A stretch of DNA of 64,000 nucleotides. Source: Allotamlana fucoidanivorans. Lineage in GTDB: Bacteria > Bacteroidota > Bacteroidia > Flavobacteriales > Flavobacteriaceae. The notes beneath the pieces were generated by a model, which was not told the DNA's origin, ran no database searches, and saw nothing but the letters and a program-made list of their open reading frames with translations. Within the stretch, counting starts at the first letter, position 1. Each line of letters opens with the position of its first letter. The DNA is taken from contig NZ_CP074074.1 in the NCBI RefSeq assembly GCF_045788535.1, forward strand, positions 2,852,001 to 2,916,000, read 5' to 3'. Made by a program: the position numbers and the translations under genes. Positions 1 through 9,927 of this stretch are shown piece by piece.

Positions 1-214
1 AAAACAGGACAGTTAAGGATAGTTTTGCCGCTAAACCCAACTAAATTCGAGGTTTCTGATATTTAAGCATTCGAGGCGCATTACATTTTGTTAAAGGAGA
101 AACTTTTTAGGTTCTAAAATGGTATGTGTAGTACTAAAAACCTTGTAGTCTTTTATGATTGACATATAATTAATCTGAAAAATGAAATTGAATAAATAAA
201 TTAAAACTAGAAAA

Positions 215-3200
215 ATGAAAAATATACTCTTTGTATTATTCTTACTAAAGGTGATGTTTGTGTCTGCACAATCTTTACAACATCCTATCATTCATATAAC
301 CGCTGATGAACGTGCAGAAGTGTTAGATAAAATAAATAAATACAGTTGGGCTCAATTTGCACAAAATGAACTAAAGAAAAACGTAGATGCTAAAGTGGCT
401 GCGCATAAATCAAATCCAGCACAAACGATTAATGCAATTATTGCTTTGGCTGTTGATGATAATCTTGCAGAAAGCGAAGTTGGAAGTGCAAATAACGAAC
501 ATTTTAAAGTATTAAGTTCAGCAGCACATGCAGGGATGCTTTACTATTTAACAGAAGATGAAGATTACGCGCAATATGCAGCTGATATAATTTGGCATTA
601 TTTTCAAGAATTAGCACCTAGAACTCCTGAAACAACTGCTATTTGTGGTAATTACTTTTTCGATCCAAGAAGTACATACCCTTATTTGGCATACGCCTAT
701 GATTTTATTTATAATTTTTTAAACACTCCAGGAACTCAAGTTTATGATAAAACTGCTGGTACACGCATAGCTTACAGTAATGAAACCGCACAAAAAGCAA
801 TGAAAAATGTTGCAGGAAATGCATTGTTAGAATCTGGTGGAGTAGATAACAAGTATGGTAAATTGGTTTCCAATCACCCAATTCTTACTGCTCCTGGAGC
901 TTTAGCAGCAATTCTATGTATAGATGACGATACTGAAAGAGAACGTCTTTTTAAAGTTTTTTGGGATACAGGAACACAAAGACAAAATTCTTTTACAAGA
1001 ACAGTGATGCCAATCTTTGGCGAACAAGGTATTTGGCCAGAATCTACAAGTTATAGTTTTATGTCTCGTATTCAATTGGTGTTAAATATGGTAGATAGAA
1101 TTAAACCAGAATTAGACGTAATTCCTCAATACAGGAATGTTTTGGATGGAGTATTCTTATTTGAGAACCTTCGTCATCCAAATAGGTCTTATGTGCGTTA
1201 TGGCGATTCCAAACGCTATAATGATGGATCTAAATCTTTATTCAGATATGTATTAAGTATTGCAAAAAGAAAAGGATATACTGATTTACAAGATAAAGCA
1301 GAAACTGCACTAGCACAATACTATAATGTTGAAGGTGGACGAAATCAACCTTTTGGCACTTCAGCTTTTGGTGGTCTAGATCATCTTGGTTTATTTTGGG
1401 GAGAAGAATTTCCACTGAATTCAACTCAGAAATTTGACTATAAACCAACAGTTATCGTTAAGCATGCAGGTGTTGCTTTGCAACGTAATTACACAGAAAC
1501 TAACAATGAGTTATATGGTTTATGTGGTATTATTGGTGGCGCACATTATGTCCATTCACATGCCACTGGTATTACAATGGAGTTATATGGCCTAGGTGAT
1601 ATCATGGCACCTAATGGAGGTATGCCTATTTCTGTAGCTGAACGAAAATTACCAATACACACTAATTATTTTAGAATTTATGCAGGGAATAACACTGTAA
1701 TTGTCAATGGGAACTCCAAAGGAAGACAAAGTGGTTCATGGGCAAGCAATTCTTATGTATGGCAAAATACAACAGTTAATAAAGCAGCGGAACCAGCGCA
1801 TCTAGAGGATCCTTTGAGTACAAATTTTAGTTTTGCTACTCAGTTTTTAGATGATAATATAAATAATTGTGATCAACAACGTACGTTAAGTACGATTAGA
1901 ACTAGTCCAACAACAGCATATTATTTTGATATCTTTCGTTCAAAGTCATTAAACACAAATAATTTTCATGACTATATTTATCATAACATTGGAGATGCTA
2001 CGACTATTAAAACTTTAGATGGTTCAACCCTTCCAGTTTCCGCAACGAACCGATATCAAAACGATGTAGGAGATCCAGTACAATCTCCAGGTTGGCGCTT
2101 TTTTGAAAATACAAATGTTACAGAACCAACAAATGAAGCTTTACACATTCGTTTCGATTTAGATGCAACTAATTCTTATATGAATATGTTTGCACCTGCT
2201 GGAGTTACTCGAGAATATACAAAGGCATTAGGGCCTGCAACTCGAGAAGCACTAAACGGCTATGTAAAAAAGAAAACACAAGTTTTAGCCATTAGGCAAC
2301 AAGGTGAAGCTTGGGATAAACCATATGTATATGTTTTTGAACCTTCAAAATCTACAAACCCTAGTGTAAAGTCAGTTTCACACATAATGGATGGTGAGGT
2401 TATTGCAGGCGCAAAAGTCATTTCAGAAGTAAATGGTGCTAAAATAACAGATTACATATTCTCTAATGCTTCTAGTACTTCAGTTTCTCATCTTGATATT
2501 AATTTTACAGGTGAATTTGGTATCGTACGTACAGCAATAAAAGATGGAAAAACAAATGTTTCTTTGTATTTAGGAAAGGGTAGTACCCTAAAATTTTTGG
2601 ATGAAATAATTACTGGAGATACACAAGATAAAGCCTTTAAGGAATTTGTATTAAATTATGAATATTTTTCTAATATACCTGAAAATAATTTTAGAATTGA
2701 AGTTAATAGTGAAACATGTTCTGGTAAGAATAATGGAAAAATAACAATAAACGCTTTAGAGAAATTTAACTATGAAGTTTCATTAAATAATGTTAATTAT
2801 GAGTTTACAAATCAAACAGTAATTGAAAATTTAACTCCTGGAAGCTATGATTTTTGTATTGGTATTTCAGGGAACGAATTTAAACAATGCTATCAAGTAA
2901 CTGTTGATGAAGCACCGGCCTTAACGGGTAAAATTAGTAGCACCAAAACAGGAAAAGTAGCCATTGAAATAGAAAAAGGAAACGCACCATTTAAGGTAAT
3001 TAAAAATGGTGTACTCGTTTTAGAAACGGCTGCTACGCAGTTTACAATTGATGGGGAGCAAGGCGATGAGATTGTAGTAAAATCAGATGCTGAATGTCAA
3101 GGTAAAATCATGTCAACAATTGATTTCTTGTCCAACGTTCAAGTGTATCCCAACCCAACTCAAAATACATTTACTATTGTCTCAGGTAAGGCTGATTGGG

Positions 3201-3370
3201 CTCAGGTTAGTATTTACAATATACTTGGCTTGCAGGTATACTCAAATAATCAGGTACAAAATAAACTAGTCTTAAATGCGCAAGATCATCATATGACCAG
3301 CGGAATGTATTTTGTAAGTATTCAAAATCAAGATGGCAAAATACATACCTTTAAATTAATGATCGATTAA
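215..3370 (+). CDS. T9SS-secreted heparinase II/III-like polysaccharide lyase
   Basis: Predicted extracellular lyase for a uronic-acid-containing polysaccharide, 1051 aa. A signal peptide ends near VSAQ (residue 19). An alpha-helical toroid-like part covers about residues 25-400, with SNHPIL (His221). A beta-sandwich part follows, with HSHATG (His447, His449) and then ELYG; both motifs recur in the paralogue at 25847-28357. About residues 823-970 form a non-catalytic module (SETCSGKNNGKI start) shared with the protein at 11648-13849. Residues about 973-1051 are a type A T9SS sorting domain (YPNPT, then GMYFVSI). It opens a run of tightly spaced genes; the next begins 9 bp after its stop. The family assignment is solid at the heparinase II/III level. 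PL40-like ulvan lyase activity is an inference from the neighbours, and other uronate lyase specificities remain possible. Confidence 0.82.
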   Translation: MKNILFVLFLLKVMFVSAQSLQHPIIHITADERAEVLDKINKYSWAQFAQNELKKNVDAKVAAHKSNPAQTINAIIALAVDDNLAESEVGSANNEHFKVLSSAAHAGMLYYLTEDEDYAQYAADIIWHYFQELAPRTPETTAICGNYFFDPRSTYPYLAYAYDFIYNFLNTPGTQVYDKTAGTRIAYSNETAQKAMKNVAGNALLESGGVDNKYGKLVSNHPILTAPGALAAILCIDDDTERERLFKVFWDTGTQRQNSFTRTVMPIFGEQGIWPESTSYSFMSRIQLVLNMVDRIKPELDVIPQYRNVLDGVFLFENLRHPNRSYVRYGDSKRYNDGSKSLFRYVLSIAKRKGYTDLQDKAETALAQYYNVEGGRNQPFGTSAFGGLDHLGLFWGEEFPLNSTQKFDYKPTVIVKHAGVALQRNYTETNNELYGLCGIIGGAHYVHSHATGITMELYGLGDIMAPNGGMPISVAERKLPIHTNYFRIYAGNNTVIVNGNSKGRQSGSWASNSYVWQNTTVNKAAEPAHLEDPLSTNFSFATQFLDDNINNCDQQRTLSTIRTSPTTAYYFDIFRSKSLNTNNFHDYIYHNIGDATTIKTLDGSTLPVSATNRYQNDVGDPVQSPGWRFFENTNVTEPTNEALHIRFDLDATNSYMNMFAPAGVTREYTKALGPATREALNGYVKKKTQVLAIRQQGEAWDKPYVYVFEPSKSTNPSVKSVSHIMDGEVIAGAKVISEVNGAKITDYIFSNASSTSVSHLDINFTGEFGIVRTAIKDGKTNVSLYLGKGSTLKFLDEIITGDTQDKAFKEFVLNYEYFSNIPENNFRIEVNSETCSGKNNGKITINALEKFNYEVSLNNVNYEFTNQTVIENLTPGSYDFCIGISGNEFKQCYQVTVDEAPALTGKISSTKTGKVAIEIEKGNAPFKVIKNGVLVLETAATQFTIDGEQGDEIVVKSDAECQGKIMSTIDFLSNVQVYPNPTQNTFTIVSGKADWAQVSIYNILGLQVYSNNQVQNKLVLNAQDHHMTSGMYFVSIQNQDGKIHTFKLMID

Positions 3371-3379
3371 TTCAGAATC

Positions 3380-4789
3380 ATGAAACTTCAAATTATAACA
3401 ATTGGTTTATGCTTATTTCTGGCAGCTTGTAAGTCCAATAAAAAAGACATGATTGGAGATAATAATCAAACCGAATTAGTCGATTATTTCGCTGATAACG
3501 GTTACGGTAACGCCGTGGCTGTGGTGCAACATCCAGCAGGAATTTTTCACAAAGGAGTTACATATGTCTGTTATCAAGGTCCTTTGGAAGACCCGTATGT
3601 GGCTTCATATAACCATAATACGAAAGAATGGAAAGGGCCTTACAAAGCAGGAGTTAGTGAAATGGGTAAAGATCCTAACCGTAAAACCGATAACCACGGC
3701 AAACCTTCAATGATGATAGATGATGCGGGTTATATTCACATTATGTTTGGCGGACACGGTGGTACGAAAGCTATTGGAGAAAATAAGCTTGGAAACCATC
3801 ACTACGGAAAAAACAAACATGTGGTTTCTAAAAATCCTTTGGATATTTCTGGTTGGGAGGAATTAGAAAATATTTCACCATTTGGTACTTACAACCAACT
3901 TATAAAAATGGATAATGGGGATATCTACTTGTTTTACAGGCATGGTGCACACAGAAGTAATTGGGTTTATCAAAAATCCTCTGATAATGGAAGAACTTTT
4001 GAAGATCCTGTTTCGTTTTTAAAACACAAGCGCAGGACAGATATGGCAGCTGTAGATTCTTGGTATCCTTGGTTGAGTAGAGGTAATGGATACGATATTA
4101 TTGTGGCGTTTGATTATCATATTTGTAGAGATAATAAAAATGCGCAAGATCCACGTGGGCATATTCCAGAAAGACATAACCTGTATTATATGGTTTTTGA
4201 TACAAAGTCGGGGCAATGGAGAAATGTTAAAAATGAACCATTAGAGATGCCTTTAACCAAGGAAATGGCAGATGAAAAGGCTTTGGTTAAGCAAATACCC
4301 AATGATTGGACCTTTCAAGGGATAACCGATGTAGACCCCAATGGCAACCCACATGTTGCGGTGTTGGTTGGTCCAGACGTAGGTGAAAACAGAAGTGGTC
4401 CTAAACGTATACAACTTTTTAGATGGGATGGACAAGCGTGGTTACAAGGTAGTACCAATAATCTGCCCAAAGGTGATGCAGATATTGAATTAAAATCTGC
4501 TACAGAAGTAAGTTTGTATTTAGAAAGTCAAATCAAAAAGAGTGTTGGCGAAATAAGTAGATGGGATAGCTTTGATGGAGGGAATACGTTTAGTAAAGGC
4601 CCTGTTTTTTTAAGTCGAAAACATTCTGGATTTGTGATATCTTCTCTAATAGATAATCCACATCCGGATGCTAGAATAATTGTTGGCGAAAAAGTATCAG
4701 GAACAGATTTCAGAAAAATGTATGTGTTAGGAGATAATGGCCCGATTCAGCGTTTAAAAAGTGAAGCAAATGTTTTACAAAAAAAGTAA
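3380..4789 (+). CDS. BNR-repeat lipoprotein, candidate PL24/PL25-type ulvan lyase
   Basis: 469 aa lipoprotein (LAAC, Cys17) expected on a membrane surface. The body looks like a seven-bladed BNR-type beta-propeller. The stretch around TDNHGKPSMMID (His106) followed by GYIHIMFGGHGG (His126) resembles the conserved catalytic region of PL24 and PL25 ulvan lyases, which use His and Tyr/Arg residues on a propeller to cleave between sulfated rhamnose and uronic acid. The length (about 470-500 aa) fits those families. It lies between a heparinase-like lyase and a sulfatase in one operon, which supports a depolymerising role. I cannot separate PL24 from PL25, or exclude another BNR_4 family, without alignment. 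Ulvan lyase is therefore a family-level inference. Confidence 0.7.
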   Translation: MKLQIITIGLCLFLAACKSNKKDMIGDNNQTELVDYFADNGYGNAVAVVQHPAGIFHKGVTYVCYQGPLEDPYVASYNHNTKEWKGPYKAGVSEMGKDPNRKTDNHGKPSMMIDDAGYIHIMFGGHGGTKAIGENKLGNHHYGKNKHVVSKNPLDISGWEELENISPFGTYNQLIKMDNGDIYLFYRHGAHRSNWVYQKSSDNGRTFEDPVSFLKHKRRTDMAAVDSWYPWLSRGNGYDIIVAFDYHICRDNKNAQDPRGHIPERHNLYYMVFDTKSGQWRNVKNEPLEMPLTKEMADEKALVKQIPNDWTFQGITDVDPNGNPHVAVLVGPDVGENRSGPKRIQLFRWDGQAWLQGSTNNLPKGDADIELKSATEVSLYLESQIKKSVGEISRWDSFDGGNTFSKGPVFLSRKHSGFVISSLIDNPHPDARIIVGEKVSGTDFRKMYVLGDNGPIQRLKSEANVLQKK

Positions 4790-4807
4790 TAAAATAAATC
4801 CAAAATA

Positions 4808-6136
4808 ATGAATAAATTAAACAAACTAGGCTATTTAATAATCCTAGTTATTTGTTTCTCCTGTGGAAATAAAACCAAAGCATCACAAGCAGAAACCCAA
4901 AAAAGAAAAGAAGCAAATCAACCACCAAATATTGTATTCATTTTGTCAGATGATCAAGCATGGACAGATTATAGTTTTATGGGGCATGAGCATATTGATA
5001 CACCACGCTTAGACCAATTTGCTTCTGAGAGTTTAACTTTTACACAATCCTATGTGCCAACACCATTGTGTTCACCATCTTTGGCAACAATAATAACGGG
5101 GTTATATCCAAAAGATCATGGTATTTTAGGAAATGATAAGGTCTATGAACGTGGAAATATCCGTGGGAAAGAAAGAACAGAAGCCTATAAACCTGTCATT
5201 TCTGCTTTTGAAAAACAAACCACACTTCCAGATATGTTGAAAGAAAAAGGGTATTTATCGTTTCAAACCGGTAAATGGTGGCATGGTAACCACAGAGTTG
5301 GTGGTTTTGATTATGGAATGACGCACGGTGACCCAGAACGTGGGGGGCGTCACGGTGATTTTGGTTTACAAATTGGTAGAAAAGGATTGGATACCATTAA
5401 TAGTTATTTAAATTTAGCTGCTAAAGAAAAGAAACCCTTCTTTTTATGGTATGCACCGTTTTTACCACATCAACCACACACGCCCCCGCAACGTTTGCTA
5501 GATAAATATTTATCAAAAGCACCTACCGAATATGTAGCAAAATATTGGGCCATGTGCGAATGGTTTGATGAAACTTGCGGACAGTTATTTGATTTGATTG
5601 AAGCCAAGGGACAAATGGAAAATACCTTGTTTGTTTATGTGTGCGATAATGGTTGGGTACAAGAACCAGATAAAAATACCTATGTAAAAACATCGAAAAG
5701 GGCGCCTTACGATTTAGGAATTAGAACACCTATTATGTACAAATGGAAAGGGAAAATTGCACCAAAAATGGACAACAAGACAATAACCAGTAGTATAGAT
5801 ATGGTGCCCACAGTATTGGGTATTTTAGGTATTGAAAAACCAGCAAATTTACATGGAGTAAGTGTTTTAGATGAAGAAACACTGGCTGAACGTAAAGGTG
5901 TTTTTGGGGAAGTGTATGCACACGATTTTGATACGATAGAAAATAGCATGTTCTACAATATGGCGATTTTCCCGCCGTATAAAATCATTATTCCAGACCC
6001 TGTTAGAAAGAAAGACGAAGTGGTACAACTCTTTAATATTGAAGTAGACCCGTTTGAGCAACATAACCTAGCAGATGCAAATCCAGATATTGTTGCGGAT
6101 TTAACAGCAAAAATTACTGCATTTAGAGCTGAATAA
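4808..6136 (+). CDS. S1-family sulfatase lipoprotein with CSPSL active-site variant
   Basis: 442 aa sulfatase of the alkaline phosphatase superfamily, predicted lipoprotein (CFSC, Cys19). N-terminal metal ligands are in NIVFILSDDQ (Asp48, Asp49). The nucleophile region reads PLCSPSLATIITG with Cys88 at the formylglycine position, but the usual Arg of C-x-P-S-R is Leu. A metal-ligand region VCDNGW and the C-terminal sulfatase fold are present, so the protein appears intact. S1 subfamilies carrying CxPSL are known in my recollection, so this is probably a subfamily trait and not damage. It should remove sulfate esters from oligosaccharides made by the neighbouring lyases. The exact sulfate position cannot be read from the sequence. 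Confidence 0.85.
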   Translation: MNKLNKLGYLIILVICFSCGNKTKASQAETQKRKEANQPPNIVFILSDDQAWTDYSFMGHEHIDTPRLDQFASESLTFTQSYVPTPLCSPSLATIITGLYPKDHGILGNDKVYERGNIRGKERTEAYKPVISAFEKQTTLPDMLKEKGYLSFQTGKWWHGNHRVGGFDYGMTHGDPERGGRHGDFGLQIGRKGLDTINSYLNLAAKEKKPFFLWYAPFLPHQPHTPPQRLLDKYLSKAPTEYVAKYWAMCEWFDETCGQLFDLIEAKGQMENTLFVYVCDNGWVQEPDKNTYVKTSKRAPYDLGIRTPIMYKWKGKIAPKMDNKTITSSIDMVPTVLGILGIEKPANLHGVSVLDEETLAERKGVFGEVYAHDFDTIENSMFYNMAIFPPYKIIIPDPVRKKDEVVQLFNIEVDPFEQHNLADANPDIVADLTAKITAFRAE

Positions 6137-6163
6137 TTCAAATTGTAATAAAGAAATATTCAG

Positions 6164-8086
6164 ATGAAGCGTAGAGATTTTATTCAGTTGTCAACCATAA
6201 CAGGTGTTGGGCTATCGCTTTCAGCAACTAGCTTGTTAAGTTCATGTACCAATGAGATAAAAGAATTTCATTCGCCTGAATACAGAAAACTAGTTTTTGA
6301 TTTATTGAAGGAATGGTGTGACGGGATGATAAAAACTCAAATTATAAAGCCATCAGACCCTAAAGTTCATGGGTTATTCGATTGTCCCGCCTGCGACACA
6401 GTACATGCGCGAGTCATGGATGCTGTATATCCGTTTTTTTATATGGCCAAAGCAACAGGAGATAAAAAGTATCTCGACGCCGGTATCGCATCTTTTGAAT
6501 GGGGTAAAAACGTAACAAGGGAAGATGGCGCATGGACTAATGATTTAGATCCAAAATCTTGGGATGGAACCACGGTTTTTGGAGCTATAGCCTTGGCAGA
6601 CACCTTGAAATATCGCGGCGATTTATTAGATGAAAGTACTCGTAACCGATGGTACAAACGTTTAGAATCGGCAACTGAGTTTGTGTACAATAGATTCCCT
6701 GCGGTGGGTAGTGGCAATATTAATTACAGTGCCACAACAATTTACGCACTTCATTTAATTGGGAAGTTGTTAAACAACCAAAAGTATTTAGAAAGAAGTA
6801 AAGAATTAGTTTCCCAAATAAAAAGTCATTTTTCTGAACCCAACGCTTTGTTATTTGGAGAGATACAAGGAAAGAATAAAAAAGCGCTAAGCCCAAAAGG
6901 TTTGCCAGGTATAGATTTGGGCTATAACATTGAAGAATCCTTGAATAACTTGGTGCTCTATGCGTTGGATGAAAATGATGAGGAATTATTGAAGTTACTA
7001 AAAAAATCCTTGGATGCGCATTTAGATTTTATTTTACCCGATGGGGGCATAGACAATAGTTTTGGAAACAGAATGTTTAAATGGACCTATTGGGGAAGTA
7101 GAACCAGTGATGGTATGCAACCAGCCTTTAGTTTTATGGCTAATTATAATCCAGCTTTAGGTACCGCTACTTTTAAAAATACTGAACTTTTAAAGTCATG
7201 TACCCATAAAGGATTGTTACATGGAGGTCCACATTATGTGTCTCATGGTATCGAGCCTTGCGTTCATCATACCTTTGCACATGCTAAGCCTTTAGCAACT
7301 TTGCTTGACCATTGGGAACACTTACCGAAAATAGATAAATCTGAACCTCTTCCTAGAGCTGTAGCAAATGGCGAAACCTATTTTAGGGAGTTAGATGTTT
7401 CCTTATTTGGTAAAGGCGACTGGAGGGGTACAATTTCTGCGTATGATTCTATCTATAGTCAAAGAAATGATGTAAGGCAAGTCACTGGAGCTTCACTTGG
7501 AGTTTTGTATCATAATAGAGTAGGATTATTATGTACGGCAAGCGTAGCAATTTATAAAACATTGGAAGCCTATAATCAGCAACCACAGCCAGATAAAGAT
7601 TTTGCACTAACACCAAGAATAGAAACCTTTAAGGAAAATGTTTGGTACAGCAATTTATTCGATTTAGAAGCCACTTTTACATCAAAAGACGATACCACTA
7701 AAATTGAATATAAAGCTAATGTTCAATTAAAAAACGAAGCTTTTGAGATAGTAAAAGAAACGGCTTCAAATTTCAATTTAGATTATACCGCAACTTCTGA
7801 AAAATTAGAAATACTCGCAACTACCAATGAGGCTATAAAAACACCTACCGCTTTTGTATTACCAATAGTATCACCAACAGGGGAAAAAGTAAATCAAGTT
7901 TCAGAACATGAAGTTACTATTGAAAAGCCAGGGGGAACAGTAAAAATCACGTCAAGTACAGCTATAAAAATAAAAGACACACCAAAAGCGAGACTATTTA
8001 ATATGGTACCAGGCGTAGAAGCAGTGCCATTAATTATGCCTTTTGAAGATAAAAATCAAGTTAAAATTACAATCAAAGTTATTTAA
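6164..8086 (+). CDS. Tat-type lipoprotein, unclassified (alpha/alpha) toroid plus beta-sandwich carbohydrate enzyme
   Basis: 640 aa. It begins with a twin-arginine-like signal (MKRRDFIQLS) ending in a lipobox (LLSSC, Cys28), so it may be exported folded and then lipidated. About residues 40-400 are helical hairpins typical of an (alpha/alpha) toroid, with FDCPACDTVHARV near the start and a His-rich segment (HGGPHYVSHGIEPCVHHTFAH). About residues 410-640 look beta-rich, as in polysaccharide lyases and related enzymes. I do not recognise the family with confidence. Its place between a sulfatase and a GH2 enzyme argues for action on oligosaccharides. Candidates are an oligosaccharide lyase or a dehydratase comparable to P29_PDnc of the Formosa agariphila ulvan pathway. 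That is inference only. Confidence 0.6.
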   Translation: MKRRDFIQLSTITGVGLSLSATSLLSSCTNEIKEFHSPEYRKLVFDLLKEWCDGMIKTQIIKPSDPKVHGLFDCPACDTVHARVMDAVYPFFYMAKATGDKKYLDAGIASFEWGKNVTREDGAWTNDLDPKSWDGTTVFGAIALADTLKYRGDLLDESTRNRWYKRLESATEFVYNRFPAVGSGNINYSATTIYALHLIGKLLNNQKYLERSKELVSQIKSHFSEPNALLFGEIQGKNKKALSPKGLPGIDLGYNIEESLNNLVLYALDENDEELLKLLKKSLDAHLDFILPDGGIDNSFGNRMFKWTYWGSRTSDGMQPAFSFMANYNPALGTATFKNTELLKSCTHKGLLHGGPHYVSHGIEPCVHHTFAHAKPLATLLDHWEHLPKIDKSEPLPRAVANGETYFRELDVSLFGKGDWRGTISAYDSIYSQRNDVRQVTGASLGVLYHNRVGLLCTASVAIYKTLEAYNQQPQPDKDFALTPRIETFKENVWYSNLFDLEATFTSKDDTTKIEYKANVQLKNEAFEIVKETASNFNLDYTATSEKLEILATTNEAIKTPTAFVLPIVSPTGEKVNQVSEHEVTIEKPGGTVKITSSTAIKIKDTPKARLFNMVPGVEAVPLIMPFEDKNQVKITIKVI

Positions 8087-8092
8087 AATCAC

Positions 8093-9913
8093 ATGAAATA
8101 TATTGTTAGCATAAGTCTACTATTCATTTCAATATTCACATTTGCAAATGAACCGTTGTTGCAAAATAGCTATTTAAGAAACGGGCAAAGCCTAAATGGT
8201 AGGTGGCATTATATTGTGGATGTTTACGAAACAGGATATTATAACTACAGAATGGAGCCTCATGATGGTACAGAAAATCCTGGTTCTAGCGCCTACTTTT
8301 TAAATAAAAAACCACAAAATAAAACGGATAGGGTAGAATACGATTTTGATACAGCCCCTACTTTGATTGTTCCTGGAGATTGGAACTCACAAGAAGAAAA
8401 ACTGTTTTATTACGAGGGTACCGTTTGGTATAAAAAGTCATTTAATGTTGAAGATTATGACGCTTCGAAACGTTACTATGTACACTTTGGTGCAGTTAAC
8501 TACCGAACAGATGTCTATTTAAATGGAAAGAAATTAGGAGTTCATGTGGGTGGATTTACACCTTTTAATTTTGAAATGACACATCTCTTAAAAGAAAAGG
8601 ATAACTTTTTAATTGTAAAAGTAGATAATAAACGAGCTGCAGATGAAGTACCTACATTAAGCACAGATTGGTGGAATTACGGGGGTATCACCAGAGATGT
8701 CACTATTTATGAGTTAGATGAAACCTTTATTGAAGATTATAAAATTCAACTCACTAAAAATAACAATAAGGAGGTTTCAGGATACATTAAATTAAATGGA
8801 GAAAATAAGGGAAATCAAAACGTTAGCCTTTCCATTCCAGAATTAAAAATAAATAAAGCCTTTATTACCGATGATGAGGGGTATGTTGAGTTTGAATTTC
8901 CTGTAAAACGTCTAAGTTATTGGAGTGATACAAATCCGAAATTATACGATGTAAACATTGCTATTTCAAAAGATAACATATCAGATAAAATTGGATTTAG
9001 AACTATTGAAACCAATGGGAAGCAAATTTTATTAAATGGCGAAAAAATATTTTTAAAAGGGATTTCTATCCATGAAGAAAACGTCATGCGTGGTGGTAGA
9101 GCATGGTCTATTGAAGATGCCAAGGTATTGTTAGGTTGGACCAAAGAATTGGGTTGTAATTATGTGCGTTTAGCACATTATCCGCATAGCGAAAACATGA
9201 TTCGTTTAGCAGACGAAATGGGTATTTTAGTTTGGGAAGAAATACCTGTGTATTGGACGATTCAATGGACAAATACCGAGACCTACAAAAAGGCTGAAAC
9301 TCAGCTAACAGAACTTATTCAACGCGATAAAAACAGAGCTTGTTCTATCATTTGGTCAATGGCCAACGAAACGCCTACATCTAAAGAGCGTTTAACATTT
9401 TTAACCAATTTAGCTTCAACAGCCAGAAAACTAGATGACACACGTCTCGTTAGTGCGGCTTTGGAAGACCATGGTAAAGATGAGGACAAAAATATCATGA
9501 TTGTTGAAGATGAATTTGCTGAGGTTGTAGATGTGTTAAGTTTCAATCAATATTATGGTTGGTATGGCGGTAAAATTGATAACATCAAAAACATACGTTG
9601 GGAAATAGATATCGATAAACCAGTCATTATTTCCGAGTTTGGTGCTGGTGCGCTTCAAGGATATCATGCCGATAATATGACCCGTTGGAGTGAAGAGTTT
9701 CAAGAATTATTATATGAAGAAACCCTACCTACTTTGGCTAAAATTCCTGGAATTAGTGGTATTACCCCATGGACTTTGGTAGATTTTAGGTCGCCAAGAC
9801 GCACTTTAATTCCATACCAAAACGGCTGGAACAGAAAAGGGCTAATTTCAGAAACAGGAAATAAGAAGAAAGCGTTTTATACGCTACAGAAGTTTTATAA
9901 AAACATTAAATAA
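8093..9913 (+). CDS. Glycoside hydrolase family 2 (beta-glucuronidase/beta-galactosidase-like)
   Basis: 606 aa secreted GH2 enzyme with a signal peptide ending near FTFA. Domain order is the sugar-binding jelly roll (about 20-200, with GTVWYKKSF and VYLNGKKLG), an immunoglobulin-like domain (about 200-300) and the TIM barrel (about 300-600). The acid/base is Glu426 in IWSMANET and the nucleophile is Glu515 in IISEFGAGA. Both fit the retaining GH2 mechanism. The 606 aa length is close to that of beta-glucuronidases and shorter than LacZ-type enzymes, so removal of a terminal glucuronate or related residue is likely. The gene starts 6 bp after the previous stop, which implies co-transcription. 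Substrate is inferred from context. Confidence 0.88.
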   Translation: MKYIVSISLLFISIFTFANEPLLQNSYLRNGQSLNGRWHYIVDVYETGYYNYRMEPHDGTENPGSSAYFLNKKPQNKTDRVEYDFDTAPTLIVPGDWNSQEEKLFYYEGTVWYKKSFNVEDYDASKRYYVHFGAVNYRTDVYLNGKKLGVHVGGFTPFNFEMTHLLKEKDNFLIVKVDNKRAADEVPTLSTDWWNYGGITRDVTIYELDETFIEDYKIQLTKNNNKEVSGYIKLNGENKGNQNVSLSIPELKINKAFITDDEGYVEFEFPVKRLSYWSDTNPKLYDVNIAISKDNISDKIGFRTIETNGKQILLNGEKIFLKGISIHEENVMRGGRAWSIEDAKVLLGWTKELGCNYVRLAHYPHSENMIRLADEMGILVWEEIPVYWTIQWTNTETYKKAETQLTELIQRDKNRACSIIWSMANETPTSKERLTFLTNLASTARKLDDTRLVSAALEDHGKDEDKNIMIVEDEFAEVVDVLSFNQYYGWYGGKIDNIKNIRWEIDIDKPVIISEFGAGALQGYHADNMTRWSEEFQELLYEETLPTLAKIPGISGITPWTLVDFRSPRRTLIPYQNGWNRKGLISETGNKKKAFYTLQKFYKNIK

Positions 9914-9927
9914 ATAACAATATTATC

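Noticed and set aside
122..140. TAGTACTA palindrome ahead of the first gene as a third operator
   Set aside because: It matches only a small part of the 21-bp motif, so it is not listed as a feature.
91..291. 66-codon minus-strand ORF at the left edge
   Set aside because: It overlaps the signal peptide of the heparinase-like gene antisense and has low-complexity A/T-driven content.
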